A stretch of 39,165 bases of DNA from Oscillospiraceae bacterium (GCA_015067725.1 SVLX01000023.1:1-39165); one strand, 5' to 3'. Numbered from the stretch's first letter, positions 7,330 to 16,151 are shown. Notes: generated by a model from the sequence alone, not told the origin. Translations and numbers: made by a program.

Positions 7330-8792
7330 AACTGAGACTGGTTGGTCATGAAGACCGCTTTGCCATTGAACAGCTACAGCTCGCCCTGTTTCCCGCCGAG
7401 CCCATGGAGCCGGTAGACGCCCCCTTTACTGACGGCGGCGCAGTCTCCACCCTCCACCGGGGAAAAACCTGGCTCACCGCCGTCACAGAAATTACCCTGG
7501 GCGGCAAACGGGTCAGGAAAGTGCGCCGGATGAAGGCTTCTGCGGAGACGGTGCGCCTGCGCCGTCAGCTTTTACAGCAGTGCTATTACTTTGCCGCTCT
7601 GGAGCATCTTCCCGCTCCCCCCGCATGGGGTGCTTTGGCCGGTGTCCGCCCCACCAAGCTGACCACCCGCCATCTGCTGGAAGGTGGCACGCTCGCCTCC
7701 GCCGGAAAGATGATGAAAGATACCTATTTCGTCTCCGGCGAGCGGATTGATTTGTGTCTGGACTGCTCCGTTGCCACTGTGGAGGCCCAGAGCCTGCTGG
7801 AGAAGCGGGATATCTCCGTATATATCGGCATCCCCTTCTGCCCCACCCGTTGCGCCTATTGCAGCTTCATCAGCGCCTCGGCCTCCGGTGCCGGTGCGCT
7901 GTTAGAGCCTTATCTGCTGGCTCTGCTGGAAGAAATCAAGGCTGTGGGCGAAATGCTGGCAAGTTCCGGTTGCTCCGTCCGTACACTGTACATAGGTGGC
8001 GGCACCCCCACCACTTTGTCTGCCCAGCAACTGCGCAGACTGATGGCGGCGGTAAATGAACACTTTGACCTGAGCCGCTGTCTGGAGTACACCGTAGAAG
8101 CCGGAAGGCCCGATACCTTAAGCCCCGAAAAGCTCCAGACCATCTATGATTTGGGCGCCCGCCGGGTCAGCATTAACCCCCAGACCATGGACAACCATGT
8201 GCTCGCCCTCTGCGGCAGAGCACACAAAGCCGAGGAAATCCCCGCCGCTTTCCAAATGGCCAGAGATGCCGGTTTCCAGGAAATCAACATGGACCTGATT
8301 GCCGGTCTGCCGGGAGATACCCCCGAAGGATTCCAGGCATCTTTGGAGGCTGTCGCCGCCATGGGTCCGGAAAACATCACCGTCCATACCCTGGCGTTGA
8401 AGAAAGCCGCCGCCCTCTACCAAAACCCGGAGCAACTGCCCACCGATGAGGAGGTCGCCCGGATGGTGGAATTCTCCAACAGCTATCTGCGCCGTCTGGG
8501 CTATGTCCCTTACTACCTCTATCGGCAGAAGTATATGTCCGGCAGTTTTGAAAATGTGGGCTGGTGTAAGCCCGGCTCAGCCTGCCTGTATAACATCTAT
8601 ATGATGGAGGAGCTTCATTCCATTATCGCCCTAGGCGGCGGTGCCATGAGCAAGGTGAATCTCCCCGGCGGCAAGCTGGAGCGATTCCCCAATCCCAAGT
8701 ATCCACAGCAGTATTTAGAGCGTCCGCAGGCTGTCCTGCAGGAGAAGCAGGAGCTCTTTGCCCTGCTCCAAAAGAGTCTGGACTTGCCCTGA
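7326..8792 (+). CDS. hemZ: Coproporphyrinogen dehydrogenase HemZ (radical SAM)
   Basis: A 488-residue radical SAM protein of the HemZ family, close to the usual length. Seen: an N-terminal domain of about 160 residues with the HemZ-specific GALAGVRPTK, then the 4Fe-4S site C172-x3-C176-x2-C179 (FCPTRCAYCSF), the glycine-rich YIGGGTPT, and a HemN-like C-terminal region. HemZ proteins are annotated as oxygen-independent coproporphyrinogen III oxidases, but no other haem gene is present here and several Clostridia carry hemZ without a full haem pathway, so the real substrate is open. Translation is probably coupled to the MBL gene through the ATGA overlap. Confidence 0.93.
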   Translation: MKLRLVGHEDRFAIEQLQLALFPAEPMEPVDAPFTDGGAVSTLHRGKTWLTAVTEITLGGKRVRKVRRMKASAETVRLRRQLLQQCYYFAALEHLPAPPAWGALAGVRPTKLTTRHLLEGGTLASAGKMMKDTYFVSGERIDLCLDCSVATVEAQSLLEKRDISVYIGIPFCPTRCAYCSFISASASGAGALLEPYLLALLEEIKAVGEMLASSGCSVRTLYIGGGTPTTLSAQQLRRLMAAVNEHFDLSRCLEYTVEAGRPDTLSPEKLQTIYDLGARRVSINPQTMDNHVLALCGRAHKAEEIPAAFQMARDAGFQEINMDLIAGLPGDTPEGFQASLEAVAAMGPENITVHTLALKKAAALYQNPEQLPTDEEVARMVEFSNSYLRRLGYVPYYLYRQKYMSGSFENVGWCKPGSACLYNIYMMEELHSIIALGGGAMSKVNLPGGKLERFPNPKYPQQYLERPQAVLQEKQELFALLQKSLDLP

Positions 8793-8829
8793 ATATCCAT
8801 TCTTTATTCCCAAGACGGAGGTATTCCCC

Positions 8830-10161
8830 ATGGATCTTCTGATTTCCAATGCCACCATCCTCACCATGGACGAGGCTATGCACATCCACTTTGGCGCACA
8901 TTTGGGTATCACCGGCAGTAAAATCACCTACATCGGCAAAGATGCCCCCAAAGAAGCCCCGGAGAAGATCATCGACGGCACCGGCATGGTGGTCATGCCC
9001 GGTCTCATCAACTGCCACACCCATCTGGCTACAGGGCTTCTGCGGGGCGCGGCGGAGGACTGCGGACAGGGACAGTGGTTTTCTGACTATGTCTTCCCCC
9101 GGACAGACCATATGGATGCCCGTGCCGCCAGAGCCGGTGTGGATTTGGCGCTGGCGGAGTGCATCCGCTTCGGCGTGACTTCGGTTTCCGACCTCTATGG
9201 CTTCCCGGAGGTGACGGCGCAGGCGGTGAAGGATGCCGGACTGAAGGCCAATATCGCCCTGCCTCTGAGCCTTTTTGCCGACGAGAGTCAGGACTTCGAC
9301 TTTGAGACTGACCCCGCCTGTCGGGTCTTCCGGGAGCTGGTGGAGCAGTGGAACGGTCACGACGATGGCCGCATCCGCATTGATGCCGGGCTTCAGGGGG
9401 AATATACCGGCAATTACCGGCTGTGGGAACCCCTGAGTGACTATGCCCGGGAAATGGGTCTGGGCCTTCAGCTCCATCTGTCCGAGAGCAGACAGGAGCA
9501 CGAGGACTGCTTGGACCGCACCGGTCTTACCCCCACCCAACTTCTGGACTGCCACCGGATTTTTACCGTCCCCGTGGCCTGCGCCGGGTGCAACTGCTTA
9601 GAGCCGGAGGACATGACCCTTCTGGGCAGAAGGAACGCCACCGGGGTGCACCTGCCTGTCTCCGGGATGAAATTTGCCCAGAGTCTGCCCAATGTCACGG
9701 AACTGGTCAAGTCCGGGATGAATGTGGCTCTGGGTACGGACTCCGCCGCCGCCGGCGGCACACTGGACCTGTTTGAAGCCATGAAAACCACCGCGCTTAT
9801 GGCCAAATCTCAATCCGGCGACCCCGCCGCCATGCCTGCGCAGGCCGCCCTGATGATGGCCACGGTCTGCGGCGCAAGGGCCCAGGGCAGAGGAGAGGAA
9901 TGCGGTATGTTGAAGGTGGGCATGGATGCCGACCTGATTCTGGTGGACTTCACCGCGCCCCACTTGATGCCCGCCCACGACATTTACAGTGCGCTGGTCT
10001 ATTCTGCCAGAGGCTCCGATGTGGCCATGACCATGGTGCGGGGCAGGATTCTCTATGCCGGCGGTAAATTCCACACCATCGATCTGAATGCCGTGGTGCG
10101 GGAAATGAGTCAGTATGCGATTCCCACCATGTTCTTTCCCCCCATAAACCCGGAAGACTGA
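8830..10161 (+). CDS. Amidohydrolase, MTA/SAH-deaminase-like, with a substituted active-site His
   Basis: A 443-residue metal-dependent amidohydrolase of the 5-methylthioadenosine/S-adenosylhomocysteine deaminase (MtaD/TrzN/AtzA-like) group. Metal ligands are present: H63 and H65 (NCHTHL), H216 with E219 (LHLSES), and D304 (GTDSAAAGG). Family members have AAHC 37 residues after the third ligand; here that place reads CAGC, so the conserved histidine that contacts the attacking water is glycine 253. The enzyme may have changed reaction or lost activity. ATG 8830 is chosen because GGAGG lies 10 nt upstream; the in-frame ATG at 8758 lies inside hemZ. It sits 37 bp after hemZ and may be co-transcribed. 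Confidence 0.88.
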   Translation: MDLLISNATILTMDEAMHIHFGAHLGITGSKITYIGKDAPKEAPEKIIDGTGMVVMPGLINCHTHLATGLLRGAAEDCGQGQWFSDYVFPRTDHMDARAARAGVDLALAECIRFGVTSVSDLYGFPEVTAQAVKDAGLKANIALPLSLFADESQDFDFETDPACRVFRELVEQWNGHDDGRIRIDAGLQGEYTGNYRLWEPLSDYAREMGLGLQLHLSESRQEHEDCLDRTGLTPTQLLDCHRIFTVPVACAGCNCLEPEDMTLLGRRNATGVHLPVSGMKFAQSLPNVTELVKSGMNVALGTDSAAAGGTLDLFEAMKTTALMAKSQSGDPAAMPAQAALMMATVCGARAQGRGEECGMLKVGMDADLILVDFTAPHLMPAHDIYSALVYSARGSDVAMTMVRGRILYAGGKFHTIDLNAVVREMSQYAIPTMFFPPINPED

Positions 10162-10210
10162 CCCTAAGTCAGCCGTCCATCCCCACTCCACTGTGAAAGA
10201 AGGGTCATTC

Positions 10211-11809
10211 TTGTCTTCTGTGAAAAAGCAATCCTTTCTCCACGGCGCTGCCCTTCTGGCGGCCGCCGTCATCATCGTCAAAATCATTGGCGCAGTGTAC
10301 AAAATCCCTCTCGGCGGCGTCATTGGTGACACCGGCTTCGGGTATTTCACCACCGCCTATGACATTTACAGCGTCCTTCTGATGATCTCCACTGCCGGTC
10401 TGCCGGTGGCCATGAGCCGCATGATTGCCCAGGCCAGCTCTCTGGGTAACTATGGTCAGATTGACCGGATTTATAAGACCTCCCGGACAATTTTCTTCAT
10501 TCTGGGTGCATCCGGTACCATTCTCATGACCTGCTTCAGTCATCAGCTTGCCCGGTTTATGAATTCTCCCAATTCCTGGGCGGCCATTGCCTGTCTTGGT
10601 CCTTCCGCAGTCATTATGACCCAGACTGCCGCCTTCCGTGGCTTTTTCCAGGGACAGGGCAATATGCGCCCCACCTCCGTCAGTGAGGTCATGGAGTCCG
10701 CCTGTAAGCTGGTGGTGGGTCTCGGTCTGGCCTTCGTCATCATGAAGACTATGCAGGATACCACCCTCGCCGCCGGTGGCGCAATCTTCGGCGTGACGGC
10801 CGGTGCGGCGGTGGCGCTGGTATATATGTATGTCTCCTACCGGCAGTATCGGCGGGAGCAGCCTCTGACCGGTGGCCCGGTGAGCTCCTATGGCGCCACC
10901 GTCAAGCAACTTCTGGTCATCGCCATTCCCATCACCATCGGCTCTGCCGGTCTGCAAATCATCACCCTGATTGACGCCAAGGTGGTCATGGCTCAGCTCA
11001 TTGGCTCTGCCGGATTCACCCAGATTGAAGCGGACGGGCTCAAGGGCATTTATAACTTCGCCCAGACCATCTTCAATCTTCCCTGCGCCTTTATTCCCCC
11101 CATCACCATCAGCGCCATTCCCGCCATCACTTCTGCCCTGACTCTGAAAAAATTCACCGAGGCGCAGAAGTTGGAGGAATCTGCCATCCGGGTCACTGCC
11201 CTCATTACCCTCCCCTGCGCCATTGGTCTGGCGGTCATGTCCGGTCCGGTCATGGCTCTGCTGAGAGGATATACCGGTGAGACGCTGTCCATCGCCGCCA
11301 ATCTGCTGGGGACACTGGGTATCTGCGTGATTTTCAACTCTCTGGTGCTGGTGACCAACGCCATGATGCAGGCCCATGGCCATGTGGTACTGCCTGTGGT
11401 CAATATGTTCATCGGCGGCATCATCAAGATTATTGTCAACTATATTCTGGTCAGCAATCCGGAAATCAACATCCAGGGCGCACCCATCGGAACCCTGTGC
11501 TGTTACCTGTCCATTACCTTGCTGAATATCTTCGCCATGAAGCGGGTGGTCAAGGACTCCCCCAAGGTGGGGAAGAATATGCTCAAGCCTCTGCTGGCGG
11601 CGGTCATTATGGGACTTGCCACCTATGGGGTCAAGCTGCTCCTGAGTGGCCTTACCAATAGCCGTCTGATTCTCTGCGCCGCCCCCATTGCGGTGGCTGT
11701 GGTGGTGTATCTGGCGCTGGTGGTGGTGCTGAAGGTGGTCACTTATGACGACTGTATGCTCCTGCCCAAGGGTGAGAAGATCGCCAAACTGCTGAAAATC
11801 ACAAAATAA
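10211..11809 (+). CDS. MOP-superfamily flippase, SpoVB/YabM/MurJ-type
   Basis: A 532-residue membrane protein with about 14 hydrophobic helices and the N-terminal pattern of the SpoVB/YtgP group (FLHGAALL, VKIIGAVYKIPL, YFTTAYDIYS). Members export lipid-linked cell-wall or spore-cortex precursors across the membrane. I place the start at TTG 10211: AGAAGGG ends 7 nt before it, while the GTG at 10193 has no ribosome binding site. The order flippase, HU, RqcP resembles the Bacillus yabM-yabN-yabO region, which argues for a YabM-type role, but mazG (yabN) is absent here. MurJ function in vegetative growth is the alternative. Confidence 0.88.
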   Translation: MSSVKKQSFLHGAALLAAAVIIVKIIGAVYKIPLGGVIGDTGFGYFTTAYDIYSVLLMISTAGLPVAMSRMIAQASSLGNYGQIDRIYKTSRTIFFILGASGTILMTCFSHQLARFMNSPNSWAAIACLGPSAVIMTQTAAFRGFFQGQGNMRPTSVSEVMESACKLVVGLGLAFVIMKTMQDTTLAAGGAIFGVTAGAAVALVYMYVSYRQYRREQPLTGGPVSSYGATVKQLLVIAIPITIGSAGLQIITLIDAKVVMAQLIGSAGFTQIEADGLKGIYNFAQTIFNLPCAFIPPITISAIPAITSALTLKKFTEAQKLEESAIRVTALITLPCAIGLAVMSGPVMALLRGYTGETLSIAANLLGTLGICVIFNSLVLVTNAMMQAHGHVVLPVVNMFIGGIIKIIVNYILVSNPEINIQGAPIGTLCCYLSITLLNIFAMKRVVKDSPKVGKNMLKPLLAAVIMGLATYGVKLLLSGLTNSRLILCAAPIAVAVVVYLALVVVLKVVTYDDCMLLPKGEKIAKLLKITK

Positions 11810-11839
11810 TCGACGGAAAACCATTTTTCCTCTTGCCAT

Positions 11840-11869
11840 TTGGCGTAATTTGTGATAGCCTAGTATACT
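11840..11869 (+). promoter_or_regulatory. Probable sigma-A promoter of hup
   Basis: TTGGCG (11840-11845), an 18-nt spacer and TATACT (11864-11869) lie in the 114-bp gap before the HU gene. Transcription would start near 11876, about 48 nt upstream of the HU start. Confidence 0.55.
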
Positions 11870-11923
11870 GTATAGCCCCAGCAAGGAATTTGCAAACAAT
11901 GCACAAAGAAAGAAGGATATGTC

Positions 11924-12199
11924 ATGACCAAATCTGAGCTGATTAACGCCATTATTGCCAAGACCGGTCTGTCCAAAAAAGCGGCCACCGAAGGTCTGGA
12001 GGCAACCATGGAAATCATCACGGAGACACTGATGGCCGGCGACAAAGTCCAGTTGGTGGGCTTCGGCACCTTTGAAACCAGAGCCCGGGCTGCCCGCACC
12101 GGTCACAACCCCGCCACCGGTGAGGCTGTGGAAATCACCGCCGCCCGTCTACCCCAGTTCAAGGCCGGCAAAGCGCTGAAAGATGCCCTGAACCAGTAA
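11924..12199 (+). CDS. hup: HU-family DNA-binding protein
   Basis: A 91-residue nucleoid protein of standard HU length. HU dimers bind and bend DNA without strong sequence preference. Seen: the N-terminal MTKSELINAI dimerisation helices, GFGTFETR leading into the beta-arm, the arm signature RTGHNPATGE, and the C-terminal FKAGKALKDALN helix. AAAGAAAGAAGG ends about 8 nt before ATG 11924. It has its own probable promoter upstream and a large hairpin downstream, so it can be expressed independently of the flippase gene. Confidence 0.97.
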   Translation: MTKSELINAIIAKTGLSKKAATEGLEATMEIITETLMAGDKVQLVGFGTFETRARAARTGHNPATGEAVEITAARLPQFKAGKALKDALNQ

Positions 12200-12203
12200 C
12201 GAC

Positions 12204-12252
12204 ATGAGCCGTCAGCCGGGTCTGCCTGTGTGCCTGCCCGGCTGCGGCTCAT
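12204..12252 (+). terminator. Two-part hairpin after hup
   Basis: ATGAGCCG (12204-12211) pairs with CGGCTCAT (12245-12252), and inside it GCCGGG (12215-12220) pairs with CCCGGC (12237-12242). The tail TGTGTTTATT is only moderately U-rich, so termination may be partial, letting some transcripts continue into rqcP 38 bp later. Confidence 0.65.
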
Positions 12253-12289
12253 TGTGTTTATTCGATTCCCATTTACACAGGAGGTACTC

Positions 12290-12529
12290 ATGCGTTTAGA
12301 CAAGTATTTGAAGGTATCCCGCTTAATCAAGCGGCGCACAGTGGCCAACGAAGCCTGCGACAACGGTCGGGTCAGCGTCAATGGCCGGGTCGTCAAGGCA
12401 TCTTACGAGGTCAAGGTTGGCGACCGGCTGGAAATCACTTTGGGCGCAAGAACACTGGCCGTAGAAGTCCTGCAGGTCGCTGAGGCTGTCCGGAAGGACG
12501 ATGCCTCTGCCATGTATAAAGAAGTATGA
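12290..12529 (+). CDS. rqcP: RqcP (YabO), S4-domain ribosome quality control protein
   Basis: A 79-residue S4-like RNA-binding protein. RqcP binds the obstructed 50S subunit together with RqcH and helps add alanine tails to stalled nascent chains. Seen: MRLDKYLKVSRLIKRRTVA, then the GRVSVNGRVVKASYEVKVGD core of the S4 fold, with a short C-terminal extension. ACAGGAGGTACTC directly precedes ATG 12290. Position beside HU and a YabM-like flippase matches the yab cluster. Its stop overlaps the next start (ATGA), so the YdcF-like gene is probably translationally coupled. Confidence 0.95.
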   Translation: MRLDKYLKVSRLIKRRTVANEACDNGRVSVNGRVVKASYEVKVGDRLEITLGARTLAVEVLQVAEAVRKDDASAMYKEV

Positions 12530-13284
12530 TTGGGCGGCTGTTTTCCAAGACCTGGTTCAGACTGGTTCTGCTGTTCCTGGTCGGCTGTTCTTTCTGGTTT
12601 GTTTTCCGGGCATACCGCTATACGGCGCTGTTGTTCTGGGGCTATGTGGGCGTCAGGTGCGCTTATCTGCTTCTGGCCAGGCTAAAGAACAAGATGCCCC
12701 GGCTGAGCAAATGCCTTCGCATCCTTTTGACCGCCGGGCTGTGCATCTTCCTGATTGCCGCTCTGGTGACGGTCTTCATCATTGGTTCCGGCGCTTCCGG
12801 AGCAGATGAGCCGGAGAGCCGGTATCTTCTGGTGCTGGGTGCCGGGGTCAACGGCACTGTCCCCTCCCGCTCCTTGTCTCAGCGGCTTTATGCGGCTTAT
12901 GACTATATGACCGCCTACCCCGATGCTACCTGCATTGTCTCCGGCGGTCAGGGCCCCGGCGAGGACATTACAGAAGCCCAATGTATGCGCGACTGGCTGG
13001 TGGAAAAGGGCATTGATCCAGGCCGGATTTGGATGGAGGACAAGGCCACCTCCACCGAAGAAAATATCCGCTTCACGCTGGCCCTGATTGCGGAAAAAAC
13101 CGGGGAGTACCCGGAAACCATGGCCATTCTCTCCAGCGAATACCACCTCTACCGGGCCGGTCTCATGGCAGAAGCCGAGGGCATCACCATGCTGGGCGTA
13201 CCGGCAAAGACCCGCCCCTTCCCCCTGCGCTGGCACTATTACTTCCGGGAGATTCTGGCGCTGTGGTATTATCTGGTGTTCTGA
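12526..13284 (+). CDS. YdcF-like (DUF218) membrane-anchored protein
   Basis: A 252-residue protein with about three N-terminal hydrophobic helices (about residues 10-90) followed by a DUF218/YdcF domain. Seen: LVLGAGVNGTVPS, RLYAAYDYM, SGGQGPGEDITEA, the ATSTEENI motif and SSEYHLYRAG. The family includes SanA- and ElyC-like envelope proteins, but the biochemical activity is generally unproven. The domain is probably outside the membrane. It overlaps rqcP by 4 nt and occupies the place where Bacillus relatives carry yabP, yabQ and divIC. A role in envelope homeostasis is inference. Confidence 0.88.
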   Translation: MIGRLFSKTWFRLVLLFLVGCSFWFVFRAYRYTALLFWGYVGVRCAYLLLARLKNKMPRLSKCLRILLTAGLCIFLIAALVTVFIIGSGASGADEPESRYLLVLGAGVNGTVPSRSLSQRLYAAYDYMTAYPDATCIVSGGQGPGEDITEAQCMRDWLVEKGIDPGRIWMEDKATSTEENIRFTLALIAEKTGEYPETMAILSSEYHLYRAGLMAEAEGITMLGVPAKTRPFPLRWHYYFREILALWYYLVF

Positions 13285-13309
13285 GCTTAAACCGGAAAGG
13301 AGTATGCCC

Positions 13310-14155
13310 ATGAAAATTGCCATTGCCCAAATGCCCGTCACCACCAAGAAGGACGAAAATCTCCAGACCGCCTGCCGGTACATCCACGAGGCCGCCACTG
13401 CCGGGGCAAGTCTGGTTATTCTGCCGGAGATGTTCAATTGTCCCTATACCAGCCGGTATTTCCGTGATTTTGCCGAGCCGGAGGGTGGGCATAGCTGGCA
13501 GACCATCTCCCGTCAGGCGGCACAAGAGGGCGTCTGCGTGGTTGCCGGGAGTATGCCGGAGTTGTCCGGAGAGCGGATTTACAACACCTCCTGGGTCTTT
13601 GACCGGGAGGGAAAACAGATTGCCCGGCACAGGAAGACCCACCTCTTTGACATTCAGGTGGAGGGCGGACAGCACTTCCGGGAGTCGGATACCTTCGCCG
13701 CCGGAAGCGATGTGACCATATTTTCGGTGGACGGCGTGACCATGGGGCTGTGCATCTGCTTTGACTTCCGGTTTCCGGAGCTGGCCAGATTGCTGGCGCT
13801 GGAGGGGGCGCAGGTCATTGTTGTCCCCGCCGCCTTCAACATGACCACCGGACCCATGCACTGGGAGCTGATGTTCCGTCAGCGGGCGGTGGACAATCAG
13901 GTTTTCACCATCGGTGCCGCCCCCGCCAGAGACAAAAAAGCCGACTATGTGTCCTATGGCAACTCCATTCTCTGCTCCCCCTGGGGTAAGGTTTTGACCC
14001 GGGCGGAAGGAGAGCCCCAACTGCTGTTGGCGGAGCTGGATTTGACCCAGGTGCAGGCGGTGCGGCAGCAGCTTCCTTTATTGAAAGCCCGGCGGGAGGA
14101 TGTATATGCTCTGACCAAGGCCGGCGGCAGGCACTGCAACCAGTCTTCCGGCTGA
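13310..14155 (+). CDS. Carbon-nitrogen hydrolase, omega-amidase (Nit2)-like
   Basis: A 281-residue cytoplasmic nitrilase-superfamily amidase. The catalytic triad is visible: E40 (ILPEMFN), K109 (HRKTHLFD) and C150 (CICFDFRFPEL). The closest pattern is the Nit2/omega-amidase branch, which hydrolyses alpha-ketoglutaramate and alpha-ketosuccinamate to 2-oxoacids and ammonia. I chose ATG 13310 over the in-frame ATG at 13304 because AAAGGAG ends 7 nt before 13310. It follows the YdcF-like gene by 25 bp. Substrate specificity is inferred. Confidence 0.92.
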   Translation: MKIAIAQMPVTTKKDENLQTACRYIHEAATAGASLVILPEMFNCPYTSRYFRDFAEPEGGHSWQTISRQAAQEGVCVVAGSMPELSGERIYNTSWVFDREGKQIARHRKTHLFDIQVEGGQHFRESDTFAAGSDVTIFSVDGVTMGLCICFDFRFPELARLLALEGAQVIVVPAAFNMTTGPMHWELMFRQRAVDNQVFTIGAAPARDKKADYVSYGNSILCSPWGKVLTRAEGEPQLLLAELDLTQVQAVRQQLPLLKARREDVYALTKAGGRHCNQSSG

Positions 14156-14187
14156 ATCCCTGTGGCAGTATCCGCAGAACAACGAAA

Positions 14188-14220
14188 CGGCGCGTACCCC
14201 ATGACCGGGTGTACGCGCCG
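14188..14220. terminator. Strong hairpin between convergent genes
   Basis: CGGCGCGTAC (14188-14197) pairs perfectly with GTACGCGCCG (14211-14220), with extra CCC/GGG pairing inside. It lies between the plus-strand nitrilase and the minus-strand LRR/SLH gene. On the minus strand it is followed by TTTCGTTGTT, a weak U-tract, so it probably serves both genes. Confidence 0.75.
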
Positions 14221-14258
14221 TCTGTATGTCAATGATTCCGTTATTCTGTCCGGTTGGG

Positions 14259-15917
14259 TTATACCAGATACCGCCACAGGAAGGTTACCACCTGACCTCT
14301 GGTGCAGAACCCATTGGGCTGGAAGGTGGTGGGAGTCATGCCGTTGGTGATTTCCTGTTCCACCGCCCAGAGGACAGCATCATAGTAGTATTCCGCTGTC
14401 TTCAAGTCTGTAAAGCTGTGGCTGGACTTTTCCGGTTCGGGACAACCGGCGGCTCGCCAGAGGAAGGTCACAACCTGCCCACGGGTGCAGGTGGCATTGG
14501 GTGCAAAGGTGGTGGAGGTCACGCCGGTGGTAATCCCCTGCTCCACAGCCCAGAGGACGGCATCATAGTAGTATTCGCTTTTCTTGACATCCACGAAGGG
14601 ATTCTTGCTTCCCTCAGGCTTCGGCTCACCCATGGCCCGCCACAGGAAGGTCACAATCTGCGCCCGGGTACAGGATGCATGGGGGGTGAAGGTGGTCGCC
14701 GTTGTGCCGGTGGTGATTCCCTCGGAAGCCGCCCACAGGACGGGGGTATAGAAGTAGTCAGACTCCCGGATGTCGGTGAAGGGGTTGGTGATGGTTTCCT
14801 CTGCATCCAGCTTGTTGATGGGTCTGGTGTCTTCCTTGCCACAGTCGGTGCAGACTCTCTTTTTCAGACCATATTCTGTGGCAGTGGGCTCCTCCAGAAT
14901 CTCCCAGTCGCCGTAGGTGTGGGGGACATAGGGGATCCAGGTCTCTTCCTTAGAGCCAATAGAGGGATTTGTTTCCACTTCCGCCCAGGTTTCGTTGCCC
15001 TCTGGATAGTAAGCGGTCAAAATGGCGTAATGAAATGCCCCTTCAATTACCAGCATATCTCCAGTAAATTCTACAACCAGCTTGCATTCTTCTTCTGTAA
15101 CGCCCTCATGGAAGATGCCCAGCAGGTCATGTCCCAGCTTAGTCACGCTGGCAGGGATGGTGAGATAACGCAGATTTTCGCACTCAGCGAATGCCGCATA
15201 GCTGATGGTCTTGAGGCTGTCCGGAAGGTCCACCGCCACCAACTCCGTGCAGTACATGAGGGCACGGGGGGCAATATACTCCACGCCATCGGGCACAGCA
15301 AATTCCACGCCGATACCACCGGGCACACGCAGAAGCTGCGTCCCCTCCTTGTTCATCAGTGCGCCGCTACCCCGAGAAGAATACCAGGAATTACCCGCAG
15401 CCACATCAATGGAACGCAGAGAATCACACAGCAAAAATGCATTCTTTCCAATGCTATGTGTCTTGGCAGGAATGGAGATCCGCTCCAGACGGCGGCAATA
15501 GTAGAATGCAGACTTGCCAATTTCCTCTACGCTATTCGGAATGTTAATCTGCTTCAGCGCAGAGCCATCAAATGCGTACTCCCCAATCGTGGTGAGACCC
15601 TCAGGAAGTTTCACACTCTCCAGCGCATCCATGGCAGAAAAGGCCGCGCGACCAACAGCAGTAATTCCCTTGGTAACTTCCACTGTAGAAATCTGCGGAA
15701 TCCACGCCGCCCACGGTGCGCCCTCTTCGGGAAGGTTGATTCCGCCCGTACCGCTAAGGGTCAGCACACCTGTCTCCGGGTCAAACCGCCAGGTTATGCT
15801 ATCGCCCAGGTTTCCTTCCGTTGGTGTCTCCCCAGCCAGTACCGCAGGCATCATTGCGCCCACAAGACCCAGCACCAGGCAGAAGCTCAGCACCAACAAC
15901 AGCAGTTTCTTTTTCAT
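14259..15917 (-). CDS. BspA-type leucine-rich-repeat protein with SLH domains
   Basis: A 552-residue secreted protein. It has a signal peptide (about residues 1-28, ending AVLAG), a short beta-rich segment (WRFDPETGVLTLSGTG), a BspA/LRR_5 repeat region at about 75-290 (LPEGLTTIGEYAF, IPNSVEEIGKSAF, LPDSLKTISYAAF), a linker with CTDCGK, and three SLH domains at about 375-552, each with an EGITTGT- or EQGITTGV-like core and TFxPxxxCTR. LRR_5 proteins often mediate adhesion; SLH domains anchor to wall polymer. The ribosome binding site AAGGAGG lies 7 nt before ATG 15917. It has a consensus promoter and no close operon partner. Confidence 0.93.
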   Translation of the reverse strand: MKKKLLLLVLSFCLVLGLVGAMMPAVLAGETPTEGNLGDSITWRFDPETGVLTLSGTGGINLPEEGAPWAAWIPQISTVEVTKGITAVGRAAFSAMDALESVKLPEGLTTIGEYAFDGSALKQINIPNSVEEIGKSAFYYCRRLERISIPAKTHSIGKNAFLLCDSLRSIDVAAGNSWYSSRGSGALMNKEGTQLLRVPGGIGVEFAVPDGVEYIAPRALMYCTELVAVDLPDSLKTISYAAFAECENLRYLTIPASVTKLGHDLLGIFHEGVTEEECKLVVEFTGDMLVIEGAFHYAILTAYYPEGNETWAEVETNPSIGSKEETWIPYVPHTYGDWEILEEPTATEYGLKKRVCTDCGKEDTRPINKLDAEETITNPFTDIRESDYFYTPVLWAASEGITTGTTATTFTPHASCTRAQIVTFLWRAMGEPKPEGSKNPFVDVKKSEYYYDAVLWAVEQGITTGVTSTTFAPNATCTRGQVVTFLWRAAGCPEPEKSSHSFTDLKTAEYYYDAVLWAVEQEITNGMTPTTFQPNGFCTRGQVVTFLWRYLV

Positions 15918-15959
15918 AGATAGTCCTCCTTATGGTATGATTTGGTATTTGCCGAGAAT

Positions 15960-15988
15960 ATTATACAGCATTTGTCACCCGTTGTAAA
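15960..15988 (-). promoter_or_regulatory. Consensus sigma-A promoter of the LRR/SLH gene
   Basis: Read on the minus strand: TTTACA (15983-15988), a 17-nt spacer and a perfect TATAAT (15960-15965). This lies about 43 nt upstream of the start codon at 15917, so the leader is short. Confidence 0.8.
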
Positions 15989-16100
15989 GAGGATTTCTCT
16001 CCGAAAAACTACACAATCTTGCCGATTTGTTACAAAACCACCAATGCAACCATCCATTTGAACGGTTTGCCTATTGAGAAAAGCGGGTGGCATAAAAAAA

Positions 16101-16140
16101 CAGCGCAAGTCTCCGGCCACCACCGGATCATCTTGCGCTG
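16101..16140 (-). terminator. Intrinsic terminator of the XRE gene
   Basis: CAGCGCAAG (16101-16109) pairs with CTTGCGCTG (16132-16140), with an inner CCGG/CCGG pair. On the minus strand the hairpin is followed by seven T residues, a classic intrinsic terminator 12 bp after the XRE stop. The plus-strand side has only ATTTTG. Confidence 0.85.
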
Positions 16141-16151
16141 ATTTTGTATGT

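Noticed and set aside
10205..12106. 633-codon minus-strand frame opposite the flippase and HU genes
   Set aside because: Composition is dominated by Gly, His, Asp and Gln with no hydrophobic core. The plus strand encodes well-known proteins.
13088..13309. Longer frame upstream of the nitrilase gene
   Set aside because: It overlaps the YdcF-like gene in another frame; ATG 13310 has a good ribosome binding site and the family N-terminus.
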